Positions 1 through 13,189 of a stretch of 64,000 nucleotides of DNA are shown piece by piece (positions within the stretch are counted from its first letter, which is position 1; every line of letters starts with the position of its first letter). Origin of the DNA: Acestrorhynchus altus (lineage: Eukaryota; Chordata; Actinopteri; Characiformes; Acestrorhynchidae). A program made the position numbers and the translations under genes. A model generated the notes under the pieces. That model searched no databases. It was not told where the DNA came from and was given only the letters and a program-made list of their open reading frames with translations. The stretch spans positions 2,504,453 through 2,568,452 of the forward strand of contig CM067504.1 in the NCBI GenBank assembly GCA_034509495.1, written 5' to 3'.

Positions 1-2560
1 TCCAATTATCTGCCCTTATCCAGTATAACAATGTATTATTTGTGAGATCACATCTATCACACCTACCAACTCATTGCAAAGTTACCTGAGCCTAATTAAC
101 GCTGAAGCGTCTCTCGGGGGCGACCGCCACCTCAGGGAGCTCATGAAGGACGTCGAAGCTCAGGAGAGCTAACCTACCTACATCAAAACAAACCTGCCTC
201 TGTGGTTCGCAACGGTGCGTTTGAAGCAGTTTGCTGAAGTGGCAATGAAAGTGCTTAGTCATGCTTATCAAAATGGCACCTTTGTCACCTGCACCTGAGC
301 CCGCACCTGACTGACCCCTCACCTGTACTGCATACTTATCAGATGAATTACTCCTGAAAGTGCACTCAAGGAGCATCTCGCACTTGTCTTAGTAAGACGT
401 AATGATAAAAGAAGGGTCCCAGTGCTTACATTCGCTTCTTTTTATCTTTGGGATGCCTAGTGTGATATCTTTGAAGTCATTAAAAACACACATCCATGCA
501 TAATTCTCAGTCTCTCACGCTCTTTCAGTCGCTCTCACTCTGTCTCTTCTGCATCAAAGGAAGGGTGACAGGTGCTTACTTAGTCCCCTCACTAATTATA
601 ACAATAAAACATGATAGAACAGGCCTGTGCAGTGTTTTCTGAGCTGTTTAGAGCAAGAAGGACCTACAGTGGTTTGGGTAAGGAAAGCCTTTTGGGAGGA
701 AAAGATGTTGAAAGATGTTCCAAAGATGTTTCAAGGATGTTCAAGACTAAAAAAGCAATGGAATTCCTCTCCTTCAGTGCAGTAAAGCCGACAAGACATT
801 GAAACCTGCTTCGGTTGCACGTTACATATTCAGTGTTTAGTATCTAAACAAATAAGGTCTCGTCTCTTACTGTTTGGTTTGAACTGGCCCAACAGGTTTG
901 TCAGGTCGTAGACGTGAGGGCTGATCTGGTGAACATCTATATTTCCATTCCTGAGCAGACAACATGAAATCTGTTTCGGTCTATTCACTGAATAATTCTC
1001 GTACCCTAGTTTACGACACAATGTCCAACATTTAGGTTGTAAGTCTTCACCTGCTCACCTGCTCACTTTAACCCAGGAGCCCATTTAAACAGTCGTTTCT
1101 GTGACGTTAATGGAAATAAAGAAGTAACACAGGAAATGAGTTGTAATGAAGTTACCCCGTTGATTCCCGTCGTGGTCATTCAGTATGCAGCCGTGAACAA
1201 GAGATGCCATTGTGCCTCCTCACCGTGCTGCTTCAGCCAAAGATGTTCACTTCCTGCTCCTTCCATTTGCTGAAGGGCCGCCTGCTCCTTCCATGTTGGC
1301 CGAAAGTTCACGAACCAGTTTGAGTAGAGCCGAACAATGGAAAGGAGAAAAGAGCAGAACAATAGAGGTGGAATCTCAAGTACTACTAGAAACACAATCT
1401 CCTTAAGCTCCTGAAGGGAAGAAACTACCTCTACAAAAAGATCTGGGTTTTCAGGTACGCCTTGGAGCCCTGCCCAGGTATCATTTTCACACTGCGGCCA
1501 ATCCGCGAGCTCCATGCACACACACAGGTGTGTCTCGGGCCCTCTGATTGGCCAGGTGTCTAGAGAAGGCTAAGGTTTATGAGGTAAGCCTTTAAGAAAC
1601 CACACCCCTCACCAGCTCACCCACTCTCCAGCTCCGGGTAGAATGTGTCTCAAAGCACAAGTCTGGTTTCATCTGCATTTCAGGATGTTCTCATAGGAAG
1701 AATGAGAAGAAGCACAGAGGTTATGTAGAAAATGTACATTCTTTTATTGATGATTCATTCTCCGACCGTATGACAACTTATATCTTATCCATGTAAAGTG
1801 ATCAGACCCACCAGTGACTGGATCACCTGTCAGGTTCCAAGAGTTTTACTAGCCACAGGGCTGGAATTCACAGGTCACTGGGTCACTTTTTAAACTTTTA
1901 GTTTCAAACCACTTTCAGGAAGCATGGGATAGTTTTAGATGACCTTTTCTTTTTTAAATTGTTTCGTTTTATTTAATTTACTACTATTAATATTAATTTA
2001 TAGAATATACTATTTTATTATTTGATTATATTACTATACATCTATGGCTCATGACTGTTTTACCCTATATATTCAACATTTATTTTATTATGTTTATCTC
2101 ATTATTTGTGTAGGTTTTATTTCTTTATATTACCTTCATCCTTGAATTCTCTTATCCTTTATCTAAACTATATGCATTACTAATTTCTCTCATTTTTCCA
2201 TTTTAGTTTTCTTTTTAAATCCCTTTAAGCTGTACTGAAATGAAGGGGTTACTCTCAGTTTATAACTTAATTGTAGAAAATCTTGTTTGCTATGGCAGTG
2301 ACCAATAAATGGAATAAAAGTGAAAGGTTCACTAAAGTGTGCTTGACCCGCCAGCACAGTCTCAGCACTCAGTCTGATTCAGTGAACTGTTAAAAAACAG
2401 TCCTCTTTTGGCCTGAATATATTACAGTTGTGTTTATTGGAACCTTTAAAGCAGTGATACATTCACACCATATGTCTTGTTATTCAGTAACTAAGTGGAA
2501 AATTATGAATTTTGATCTGCTTTAAAGGTTTATTAGTGAATAAGGCCACTTATTACACAA
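1..2560. other. No recognisable gene
   Basis: I see no exon with conserved protein similarity and clear splice sites here. The stretch from about 1920 to 2260 is AT-rich. Short open frames, such as 1180-1521 on the minus strand, have no family features I recognise. It could be distal upstream DNA of eno1. Confidence 0.5.
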
Positions 2561-3515
2561 AACTGAACAGAGGAGATTTCTGAGGAGTTCAGTAGAAGAG
2601 ATGTTGATGCTCATCAGGCTGGAAAAGGCTTCAGAACCATCTCTAAAGAGTTTGGACTCCATCAATCCACAGTCAGACTGTGTACAAATGGAGGGAATTC
2701 AAGACCAAATGGAGAAGAATTGGAGGAATTGGAGAAATGGAGGAGATTCAGGACCATTATTACCCTCTCCAGGAGTGCTCCACCAACAAAGATCACACCG
2801 TGTAATAGTCTGCGAGCTCACAAAGGAACCCAAAGTAACTTCTAAACAACTAAAGGTCTCTCTCACATTGGTTAATGTTAAAGTTCATGAGTCCACCATC
2901 AGGAGATCATTGAACAATGGTGAGCATGACAGGTTTGTAAGGAGAAGCTGCTGCTCTTCAAAAAGAACTTTGCTTTCCATCTGCTGTTTGCTGAACATTA
3001 CATAGACAAACCAGAAGGCTACTGGAACAATGTTTTGTGGATGTAGGAGACCAATAGATCTTTTTGGTATGAATGAGAAGAGGAAAGGAAAATACTCCAG
3101 CATCAAAAATTTATCCCATCTGTGAAACATGTTGGTGGTAGTATCATGGTTTGGGCCTGTTTAACAACATCTGGGCCTGGTTGGAACAATGAATTCTAAA
3201 TCATACCAGCAAATTCTAAAGGAATGTGTCAGGACATCTGTCTGTGAGTCGAATCTGAAGAAGATGTGAGTCATGCAGCAAAACCACAAGCCTAAGCAGA
3301 CAAGTCGTTCTACCAGAGAATGTTTAAAGTTAATGTTAGAAGAATAAAGAAGAATAAAGTTAATGTTTTTGGCCCAAACATTATGCACTATGGGGGTTTA
3401 CACCAGATATGGAAAGCATCCTTATCTACTTTTAGGACTGAGGACGTTCTTCAGTCAAATGTATCCAGAAATATAGAAAAAAACCTTCATCACCTTCTTC
3501 AGGCATCACAATATT
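2560..3515 (+). mobile_element. Tc1/mariner-like transposon remnant
   Basis: Broken transposase reading frames run along the plus strand. The helix-turn-helix start (2601 onward, with AGKGF-like and 'SLDSINPQSD'-like degraded text) resembles the Tc1 DNA-binding region seen intact at 20,640-20,830. The piece at 2830-2930 matches the 'HESTIRR' block found in the other copies. Frameshifts and stops make it inactive. The end near 3465-3490 carries the 'ATCCAGAAATATAGAAA' sub-terminal motif shared with copies at 10,480 and 21,480. Confidence 0.65.
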
Positions 3516-3852
3516 ACATTTTTAGCCTGTTGCTCACTTTTGTTTGTGTGTTTAATTCAGATCTACTTTCCAGATTTATGTTTGATAAAGTGGATGGAAT
3601 CTCTGAGTTTACCCGGGGACATGATTCACAACCGTAACCCAGGTTACAGCTGGCTGCTTTCCCTTGCTGTGCTCCTGCAGTCTGCTAATGAGCTCCCTGA
3701 TGTCGTTTTCTGTGGCAGGAGAGAGGTGGGACACTGGGATCAGCTGGCTATCAAAGCAGTCTCCTGAGAGCTCGTGCAATACAGCAACAACAAAACAAGC
3801 TACCACTACCACCTCCATCACCGCTCGACCCACTCGTGCAGAGAGTGAGTGA

Positions 3853-3860
3853 GTGTGTGT

Positions 3861-3902
<42 letters not shown>
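3853..3902. repeat. (GT)n microsatellite
   Basis: Nearly pure GT dinucleotide run with a few GA interruptions at its left edge. Confidence 0.95.
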
Positions 3903-3904
<2 letters not shown>

Positions 3905-4121
3905 ATGTCCATGGGGAGATGTGACCGGAGGGATTAGTGAGCCAATGGAGTTGTTAAGGTTCACTTGCTCACAAACACTCCATTGTCCCTTAGCTTGTTT
4001 CATCACTTTCTCCACTGGGTTGAAGTATGGAAAAATGTGAGATTGGTGGGAAAAATCGGAACAAGAAGAGGAAAAAAGCTGGTGACCCTTCATGCACCGT
4101 GATAATCAGTCATTTTAATTA

Positions 4122-4123
<2 letters not shown>

Positions 4124-4184
<61 letters not shown>

Positions 4185-4197
4185 GTGCGTGTGTGCA
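4124..4197. repeat. (GT)n microsatellite
   Basis: About 35 GT units with a few C interruptions at the right end. Confidence 0.95.
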
Positions 4198-4434
4198 GAG
4201 TGAATGCAAAAACTCCTAATATATCGTTCACTCTGCACTGCTTATATCTGGAAATATTAACCGTTATGAATTCAGTGCAATCAAAACATGTTTACTTGCA
4301 TATATTAGTCTTAAAAGCACAATAATTAAAAGGATTAATAGAAGTATTATATTTTCTTTGGTGCACATAACCATTCAAACATGGATGATAATAAAACATA
4401 AGAATAATATGCATTTATACGCATTCATCATAAA

Positions 4435-5290
4435 AAATATTGTTGCCCAAACAATTTCCCCCAGAAGGAAGTGTGGGGCTTCACTGCCGTTGGGAAGGAT
4501 GATAAAGTTTATGAGGAGCAATAAATGATTAATAATATGATTAACAATATTTATTGATCTACAGGAGGTGGAGTGTTGATAGAGCGTCCAACAGCATCCC
4601 ACACATTTTCAATCAGGGACAGGTCTGGAGATGAGACCGACCATGGCGTAGTACCTGTGTCTTCAAGACGAGATCTTGAGACGGCAGCAGTGTGTGGACA
4701 AGCAACGTCCAGTTGGAATAGAGCACCGGAGTGTGTTCAGAAAAGGTAGAACCACTGGTTGCAGAACCTCATTAACGTAACGTTGGTCTGTTAAAGTTCC
4801 TGTAATGAAGACCAAAGGTGATCTGGCATCGTATAAAATTGAACCCCACACCAGTGACGGTGCCTCCACACATGGATTCATTGGTCATCTCCACCAAGAC
4901 AAAAGCGAGACTCGTCACTGAACATGACCTGCTGACATTCTGAGACTCCATGACAGACTGGCACAACATTACTGCAGTCGTGCATTGCCAAACAGTCTGA
5001 TTTCATCTAACACCAGTTCCCATTTTTCACGTTTCCTAGTTAAGGTGCGCTGTGATGTAATATGACTCACTGCGTTGGCACGGTGTAGATACACATCCAC
5101 ACTCCCTTGGTGTGCACGAAAAACAAACTATCCAAGTATTGTGGATCCAGCTGCTTTATGGAGGCTTCCCTTGAGGCACAGGGGAATGCTGTATGGAATT
5201 TGGCGTCAGGTTCATGACTTGTCTAATCTTCCCCTGGGTACTGGTATGGACTGGGACTGGTTAAGCACACCTGCCTGGTTCTAGGCCTGT
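4435..5290 (-). mobile_element. Tc1-like element, family C (degraded)
   Basis: Minus-strand relic of a Tc1-type transposon. Its terminal text 'CCCAGAAGGA..' is followed by sequence shared with copies at 11.9, 25.5, 43.5, 48.5 and 59.8 kb. On the minus strand the body encodes broken pieces of the catalytic domain: a 'DESRF'-like block with 'MTNES' near 4890, and the segment over 4600-4740 that is read in other copies as 'DDARPHTAA'. Multiple frameshifts are present. Confidence 0.6.
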
Positions 5291-5299
5291 TCAGATGCT

Positions 5300-6030
5300 T
5301 TTCTGTTTTACATGAAATTATGTGGGAGGCACAGAACAAACAAAAATACTCTGTATTCAGTGCTCCATGACAGAAGATGCTGGTGTGATCCACAGCTGTA
5401 CGTTTATAAGTATGTTTTAGGACGTTTGTTCTGTTAGGCCATAGAACTCTGTGCCTCTATGCACCTTTATCTCAACACTTCTCCCCCAATGTTGTGTTGA
5501 GTTCATTCTTGCAAAGGAACATGTCTAGATGTTCTTGCCAGGAATACAAGTCAAGTCTAAGTTTTATTGTTGAGTAAGACACAATGTTCCACTGCACATT
5601 GAATTGGTATGGGTATGCATGCCAAGCAGGTGCATTTAGTATCTGCAGATGGTTTTTGAGGAGCCTGGCCACTTTGTATTTCCCATTTTTTCAAAAAATA
5701 ACTATATCAGAGAGAGAGAGAGAGCCCTTAAAGAGTTCTCAATGAATGTGGGTGAAAGGAGTTAAAAACCAGGATCTCCTGTAATTTAGGAAAGTACCTG
5801 TATATTTCCATTAGTCTACCTCAAACAGGTTTCGGGCGATTCGAAATTCACTTGCATCATCATCTTAAACCAAAACAAGTGGGGGTATGGATGTAGCATG
5901 TTTCCACTTGATACAGCAACAGTGCTTCAGGGCTGCCTTACCAAATATAAACCAACTTTATAGAGTCCAAACCATCTGTCATCTCCCCAAAGATCCCATA
6001 CGTTGTCTGCTAATTTTACATTTAAGATGT
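5300..6030. other. No gene seen
   Basis: Unique-looking sequence with a short (GA)n tract at 5710-5723. No convincing exon. Confidence 0.5.
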
Positions 6031-6039
6031 AGCCTATAA

Positions 6040-6290
6040 GCTCTCATAAACTAGTCCCTAACCACCAGGGCATGGCTGGCCTTATGACTTGAAGGTTGCC
6101 GGGTTTGATTCCCTGAACTGGCAGGACATGACTGAAGTGCCCTTGAGTAAGGTACATAACTCCCCAGCTGCTCCCTTGGTGCTGTGGATAGGGCTGCCCA
6201 CCACTACAGGCATGTGTACTCACTGCCCCCCAGTCTGTATGTGAATTTCACATGTGTGCAGAGGAGAAATGCCCCTTCGCACAAGGACAT
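6040..6290 (+). repeat. tRNA-derived SINE
   Basis: A B-box-like element 'GGTTTGATTCCC' lies near 6100. It is followed by the widespread fish SINE body 'CTTGAGTAAGGTACATAACT' and 'GGGCTGCCCACCACT'. A copy in reverse orientation lies at 29,528-29,680, so the unit is dispersed. Confidence 0.7.
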
Positions 6291-6649
6291 TAGATTAGAT
6301 AGAACTTTATTGATCCCTTGGGAGGGTTCCCTCAGGGAAATGAAGGATTTATGGATATGCATCTATATGCATATTTTCATAAGTGTGCACGTCTAACATG
6401 GAGCTGGCCTCTGCAATACAGTTGCCATCCTTCTTGCTTTCAGGACATCTATGAAGGTGTGAAGCACATTTGTACATTCTTTTTATTAATTAATTGGTCA
6501 CACGTCTCTAGTTAAGACATGCTAGAAAGGTGGCAACCCTTTTCAGCAAGCTGTGCCAAGCTTAAACTGGCTCAAACTAACAGCTTTTGTTAGCTGTAAT
6601 CTATTTGGCAGGTTCTAAAGGACGGTTTAGCCCTGTAACTTTTGTAAAA

Positions 6650-6905
6650 TAGCTCTTGGCCACCAAAAACTGTGTCAGCTCTGTAGTGTTGGTGGGTTTC
6701 CTCCCATGAGCTGCTGCTTTAGGTACTTCCACAACATTTCTATTGGATTAAAGTCAGGACGTTGACTGAGTCATTCCAGAACATTAGCTATATTATTCTT
6801 TAAACATTCTTTGGTAGAACGACTTGTGCTCAGGGTCGTTGTCTTTCTGCATGATCCACATTCTCTTGAGATTCAGCTCACATGCAGACTTCCTGACCTT
6901 AAATG
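6650..6905 (-). mobile_element. Tc1-like element, 3' transposase fragment
   Basis: Read on the minus strand it contains the Tc1 catalytic text around 'MQKDNDP' (plus-strand 6830-6860) followed by the 'CTGAAGCAGCAG'-type block near 6700. This matches the better preserved copies at 21,200-21,360 and 46,170-46,350. Only the 3' portion remains. Confidence 0.65.
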
Positions 6906-8330
6906 CAGAGGGCAAATTCGGAGGGTTTATGTGCACCTTTACCTGAACATTAAAAGTTTATTTTTTGATACATAATTTTTGATGATTTTGTTTATTCTAT
7001 GTTTCCTGTTTAAATATGTTGTGGTTGGTTACAGATTTAAATGATACGCTTGTAGTAGAGTGTTAGTCAACCCTAATGTTCGATTGTTAATTCAGTTCAA
7101 GTTCATGCATCATGCAGTGACTGATGTTTATTCCATCAACTTTAGGCTACTGTTGGGGAGCATCCAGTTTAGGATCAGAACTCCCAGCTTCATTTTTTAT
7201 GAACTGGGTGAATAAAGCCCATAAAGCCACTTGCATTATTGTTACTGAGAGGCAACTGGCAATGTCTTTGAAATAAAAGTGCTTTAACAGTCTTATAACT
7301 GGAATTATAAGCCTTTAAATGTTTGTAGTGCTCAGATATTTGATGCTGTTCTGTGTTGAGGAAATGGGTAAATTTTCTGTATATATTATGAGATTTTACT
7401 CAAACGTTCAATATCAAGCCATTCATTTTGGACTCTCTACGGTGCGCCCTCTAGTGTCTGACACAAGTAGAAGACATTCTCAAGTGGTCTTTCTCGGCAC
7501 TACCAGCTCTGTGGCTCCACACGGGTCTTACTGTTTGCGCAAAGCACTTCGAGTGGGCTTACCGAGAGGGTGCATTTCGTATCTCCGAAATAACTAAAAC
7601 ACATCCTAAACCAAACTACTTCATATAATTTGGCTGTGATTCTGTAAAAGTGTTTGTAAAGATTTCTAATTGGTCATGTTGATGTTATAAAGATAAAATA
7701 GAAGGATTATATTATTAATGTAATTATTATTAGCCAAATAATTTAACGTTTGCGTATAAATTTGTTCAAATCAAACTACCTTAAAATTATTCTTGTGCCA
7801 GCGAACAGGAAAGCTGCAAAAAGTGAACGTTTATAGATCAGGGTGTGTCTTATATGTGAAACAAGCTGCCTACTTAGGCAGACTTTTGAGTCAGGAAGTC
7901 AATCGTATAAAATCCCGAGGACTGTTACTTTGTGGACCTGGATTTCCGGCTCTAAATAAGACGTTGATTCATTGAATAATTTACAAATACATTATAATAG
8001 ATTATAAATAAATTAAAAATTAAATACAGTTGAAGGTGACTTTTTAAATAAATAATAAATAAATAAATAACAAAATAAAAAAATAAAATTTTGGAGATGT
8101 TGACTTTTATATAAAATAATTTTAAAATAAAAAATAGAAAAGCAAAAATTCGACCCGGCAAAACGAATTAAATAATAAATAAATAAAACAACGAATAACA
8201 TAAATAAAATAATAATGAGAACGATGGGATCCCACAGCCTGGGATGTATTTTTACTTTCTGGAGCTGGATTTGTTTTTAAATGAGACGTTGACCTTTTTA
8301 AACAAATGTAAAGTATATAAATGAATAAAT
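6906..8330. other. Intergenic, AT-rich; no gene seen
   Basis: Mostly AT-rich unique sequence. From 7980 to 8330 it is almost entirely A/T, made of ATAAATAA-type runs. A CTCF-like motif at 7442-7456 is listed separately. Confidence 0.5.
7442..7456 (-). promoter_or_regulatory. CTCF-like motif (reverse)
   Basis: On the minus strand the sequence reads CACTAGAGGGCGCAC, which fits the core of the vertebrate CTCF consensus (CCASYAGRKGGCRS). Seen by eye only; binding is inferred. Confidence 0.5.
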
Positions 8331-8393
8331 AATAATAACAATAATAATAATAATAATAGTAATAGACGGGTTGGGGACAGTCTCTGAATGTAA

Positions 8394-8408
8394 CAGCAGG
8401 GGGCGCTG
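8394..8408 (+). promoter_or_regulatory. CTCF-like motif (forward)
   Basis: CAGCAGGGGGCGCTG fits the CTCF core closely. It lies about 100 bp upstream of the splice donor of the inferred eno1 non-coding exon, inside or next to the promoter. Confidence 0.5.
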
Positions 8409-8429
8409 TAGGACACGCCCCTCCGGATC

Positions 8430-8506
8430 AGACTCGGCTCTTGTGTCCTTCAGCGCTGACCGCAGCTCCCCGCACCTGACCGCAGTTCTCCGTAGCTGAC
8501 CGCTCG
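8430..8506 (+). other. eno1: eno1 non-coding exon 1 (inferred)
   Basis: A GC-rich island in AT-rich surroundings ends in a good donor, CTCG|GTAAGA, at 8506/8507. It contains three imperfect copies of CTGACCGCAG. Enolase genes carry a short untranslated first exon spliced to an exon that begins just before the ATG, and the eno1 coding exon at 10,615 begins CATC-ATG after a TTTTCAG acceptor. The exact transcription start is not visible. Confidence 0.55.
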
Positions 8507-8722
8507 GTAAGAAACCTTTACTTTCGCTCACTTTAGTGACCTGCGCTCGATTCACATCAAAAAGTGAGTTTAAGGACGATATTCTGATATTCTTCACTGA
8601 TGATCGATAGTGTTGATCAACAATCTCCTGATCAGAGGATTAAAGGCCACCATTCATTCATATATATATATATAAATATAACACAGTCATGCTCTGAATG
8701 AATGTAATATACAATAAATGGG

Positions 8723-8780
<58 letters not shown>
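8723..8780. repeat. (AT)n microsatellite
   Basis: Long AT run within eno1 intron 1, with a second run at 8871-8929. Confidence 0.95.
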
Positions 8781-8787
<7 letters not shown>

Positions 8788-8886
8788 TATATTATTGTAT
8801 ATTAATATCTATTCAGAGCATGACTGTGTTATAATATATACACACATATATATATAGTTATATATGAGCAGAGCATATATATATAT

Positions 8887-8929
<43 letters not shown>

Positions 8930-8932
<3 letters not shown>

Positions 8933-9454
8933 GGTTTGGACAATGAAACTGAAACACCTGTCATTGTATCGTGGGAGGTTTCATGGCTAAATTGGAGCAG
9001 CCTGGTGTCCAATCTTCATTAACTGCACCAGTAAGAGCAGAGTGTGAAGGTTCAATTAGCAGGTAAGAGCACAGTTTTACTCAAAATATTGCAATGAACA
9101 CAACATTATGGGGGACATACCAGAGTTCAAAAGAGGACAAACTGTTGGTGCACGTCTTGCTGGCGCATCTGTGACCAAGACAGCAAGTCTTTGTGATGTA
9201 TCATGAGCCACGGTATCCAGGGTAACGTCAGCACCACCAAGAAGGACCAACCACATCCAACAGGATTAACTGTGGACGCAAGAGGAAGCTGTCTGAAAGG
9301 GACGCTCGGGTTCTAACCCGGATTCTATCCAAAAATGTCCTTCCCAAGACGAACTGACGCTGTATTGACCGCAAAATGAGGCCCTAGTACACCACACTAA
9401 TCAATTATTGTGATCTAAAACCAGGTGTTTCAGTTTCATTGTCCAACAACCCTG
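8930..9454 (+). mobile_element. Tc1/mariner MITE with intact inverted repeats and TA duplication
   Basis: The left end begins CAGGGTTTGGACAATGAAAC. The right end is its inverse, except for a 2-nt indel, and both arms continue into TGAAACACCTG. TA dinucleotides flank each side (8928-8929 and 9455-9456), the target duplication of this superfamily. Inside, an ATG near 9108 opens a 32-codon N-terminal transposase stub beginning MGDIPEFKRGQTVG, then a stop. The rest of the transposase is deleted or scrambled, so this is a non-autonomous derivative sitting in eno1 intron 1. Confidence 0.85.
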
Positions 9455-9739
9455 TACATATATAATCAGAATTACTTTTTTAATCCCAGAAGAAAATTGC
9501 AAAAGCAAAAAAAAAAAAAAAGTAAAACATTTATATATATATATATTGTGTGTGTGTGGTGTGTGTGTGTGTGGCATAAGTGTCCCTTTAAAATCCCTCC
9601 ACAGAAGGACAGGGATGCAGTGAGTCTCTGTAAACCGATGAGTAACAGCGCTTAATCGAATTAGTGCTCAGGCTTGTTGGCAGCAGATTCCAAAATGGAG
9701 AGCAGCCACACAGAGTGGAGCTTCACAGTGTGAAAGCTT

Positions 9740-10535
9740 TTGAATCTTCTCCATTTCTGAGTACATTTCTTTGGTGAAACCACTTGTCTTCTTGCACGTT
9801 GTCCTGAGATTCATTGTTCCATCAATGATGGGAAGCCGTCCTGGCCAAGATGCATCACAACATCAAATACCACCACCATGTTTCACAGATGGGAGAAGGT
9901 TGCTCTGCTTGCTTTTCAGTCTTCAAAATGCTTCTCAGCTGTCGACAAAACCCTGATGTTGCAGGGTAGGCAGCAATGTTCTTTTTGAAGAGCAGCAGCT
10001 TCTCCTTGCAGCCCTGCTCTGCTCACCATTGTTCAGTGTTCTCCTGATGGTGGACTCATGAACATTAACATTAGACTCTATGAGAAAGACCTTAAGTTCA
10101 TTAGAAGCTCCATTGGGTTCCTTTGTGAGCTGATGGACTGTCACACACCTTGTTCTTGGTTTGATCTTTGTTGGTGGAGCTCTCCTGGGGAGGGTCATAA
10201 TGGTCCTGAATCTCCTCCATTTCTACACAATCTGAGTGTGGATCGGTGGAATCCAAACTCTTCAGAGATGGTTCTTTAGAGATGGTTAACCTCTTCCAGA
10301 CTGATGAGCATCAACAGGTCTTCTTCTGAGCTCAGAAAACACCTCTAATTTCACCTTCAGATGATCAGCTGATCCTGCAGGTTCACATACCTTCACCCTC
10401 ACAGATCTGGAATGTTGGATCATTTTCCTCCATAAATAAATGAGACAGCGTGATTTTAGGACGTTTTAGCTCAAATTTATTCAGAAATATAGAAAATTAT
10501 GAAGGGTTCACAAACTTTCTCTCACCACTGTATGG
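9740..10535 (-). mobile_element. Tc1-like transposon remnant (family A)
   Basis: Minus-strand relic in eno1 intron 1. The frame at 10,198-9,935 reads 'VHESTIRRTLNNGE' followed by 'RRSCCSSKRTL', matching the linker region of the Tc1 transposase seen at 2,880 and 20,880. The end motif 'AGAAATATAGAAAATTATGA' with 'TCACCACTGTA' lies at 10,480-10,530. It is broken by stops. Confidence 0.7.
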
Positions 10536-10618
10536 ATGAGTGTTAATTATTGGGCTGTGATTGTTATGAGATTAATTTTTTAACCCATCTTTGTGCTTCT
10601 GTCATTCTTTTCAGCATC

Positions 10619-13157
10619 ATGTCCATTGTGAAGATCCACGCCCGTGAGATATTTGACTCCAGAGGGAATCCTACTGTCGAAGTGGACCTTTACACTGATC
10701 ACGGTGATTTGCATTTTGAACACTTTTCAAAGAGAATCTTGGACAGAATCGTCCACCGTTGAGGTGACCAGACATCCGCACTCTGCGGGCAGTTACATGC
10801 GGCTTCATGACTCAGGATCAGAGTCACCTACTGATGTGATGCACGTTTCAAAACAAGCTACTGGATGTACCCTCGAGAACCACGGTCTCCTCACTGTGCC
10901 GTACACCAGCTCAGAAACCAGTTAAAGTTGTTTCCAGCGGAATTAAATCCCAGTTTAAATACCGAAGGAGCTTCCAGTGCATGTTCACTGCTCTGTCCAC
11001 TTGTCCGTGCTCAGACGGGGCTGATGACGTCGCTGACCCAAATATTCTGTGGAAAATGAGAAGGGAGGGGCTGTTTGCCCTCTTTCTTTGCCCACACGGT
11101 GTTCAAATTTCAGAATAAAAGTCCTGAGAAGGGATAATACTGATCTATACACAAATGAGAAAAATGAAAAATGATATTTAGGGGTTTGTTTGGACCACTT
11201 TCAAGTATTCAGAAGAACTTTTAAATATCTTAATAGATGTAAAACGATTTTAGTCCAAGAACAGAGGATTGTCGCCGCAAAACATGGTCAAATTCATACA
11301 AGTATTTAAATTCTGTTAATATTTACATCTCGAGTGAAGACACGTTTGAGTTGCCTCGGATCCCCTGAAAGTAACAGTATCTGGTCCAATAAGTACGTCT
11401 GTATTCGTCCTATAAAAATTTCCTTTTGATGAATTAAATCATGGCAAACTACAAAACATACCATGAAATAGGCATAGAGTTGTAAAGGATAGCCGTCTTA
11501 TTTATTATATTTATTTATTTATTATTGTTCTCCTTCATGTGCCCTCTGTTATTTTTTTCTTCAGGTCTGTTTCGAGCAGCTGTTCCTAGTGGAGCGTCCA
11601 CTGGCATCTATGAAGCATTGGAGCTGAGGGACAATGACAAGTCCCGCTACCTGGGCAAAGGTGTGCAAGAGCCCACCATCATGTTTGCAGCAATTCATCT
11701 GATAGATTAGGACTAGTCCTGATAATGACGTCAATATTATATGCATTGGCTTGTGATTGGTTGTTTTTTGGTCATTTTCCATGATGCTATAAATAGATTG
11801 GCCAGGCTGTAAAACTCTAATTGCTGTATGAAAGGCAGTAAATATCGTGAATCATTGATGAGACAAAGACAAAGCCTTTTCACCCCTCCTACACTCATCA
11901 TCAAAAATAGCTGCACCCAGAAGGACGTGTGGGACTGCAGTTCTGTTGGGAAGGAAGATGAAGGTGATCAGGATCAATAACTGATGATAACTGTAGTCTG
12001 ATCTGATCAATGTTTATTGATCTACTCATACAGAAGTGGTGTCTCTCAGGACGGCGTCGGGTTTAACGCAACACGCCAGACGTCTCTGCATGGAGGTGTA
12101 GAGGTTCCTAATGGTGTCCTGTGATGATCCGTCCCATGCAGCTTGAATGTTCTCACTCAGTTCTGCAGATGGTGTGGTAGGGGTGGAGTGTTGATAGAGC
12201 GTCCAATAGCATCCCACACATTTTCAATCAGGGACAGGTCTGGAGAAGCGACTCTTGGACTAGTGCCCACAGATTCGTTGGTCGTCTCCACTACTGGCAC
12301 GACACCATTGCAGTATCCGGCGATATTAACGTGGTGTTAAGGGCAGTTGTGCAGCCGTCTGCCAGTGGTGCTGGCACTATGACTCATGGAGGGCATCACT
12401 GCTTGCTGAAGTTCCAAAATCATGGCTGCCACCACTCCGTGGTTTGTGTAGGTCTCCCAGATCCTTCACGTCGCTGGTACGTGTCTTCTATCCACTGCTG
12501 CCAACAACGTACAATGGTAATATCCGCACGACCGGTACCATCCTAACCAACTCTTTCAGCTGCGCGAATTACTTTCAAACTCTTCTACAAGATATACGTC
12601 CCTCGCAAAGGGTTCTCCAACACAACAGTACCGTTCAGAATGGAAACAAGGTGCAATGTGACAACCGTGTATAGTCAGTCACGACGGCAAAGCCCTCATT
12701 GTCACATGCACAGCCGACCATGAGACATGCATGTCTCACAATTTCAAACCAACCCAACAGGTTTCCTTCCTGTGTGTTGATTCCTTCTGGGTGTAGTTTT
12801 CTGTTTGTTTGTTTTTTGAGAATGAGTGTATTTGTGGTCTCCGATGGTTGTGTTAAATAATGTTCATTGTATAAAGGTGATACTGTATATATGAAAGAGC
12901 TCAATTCACAAAGCCCTAGAATTCTGTCTTTGTTTGTTCCCGAATTCAGCTTTTCCTTTTTTTCGTCTGTTAGATTGGAAATAGAGACTCTTTAGATTAT
13001 TTTTGGGTCCAGCTTTGTAATACCAGGTAACGTCAACGTCAGCATGATGAAACTGTATGGAAACAAAAATCTGTCTTCTGTTTGAGGGAGACTAAAGTTC
13101 AGAGAATGCACTGCATGCCACTGACCTGGACGTTTTAGTTTGTTATGCTGGAGTGTT

Positions 13158-13189
<32 letters not shown>

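Noticed and set aside
1180..1521. 113-codon open frame on the minus strand with a hydrophobic stretch
   Set aside because: No recognisable family, no splice context, no codon pattern that stands out; likely chance.
3609..3833. 74-codon minus-strand frame starting with a hydrophobic segment
   Set aside because: Resembles a signal peptide only superficially; flanked by a microsatellite and no supporting exons.
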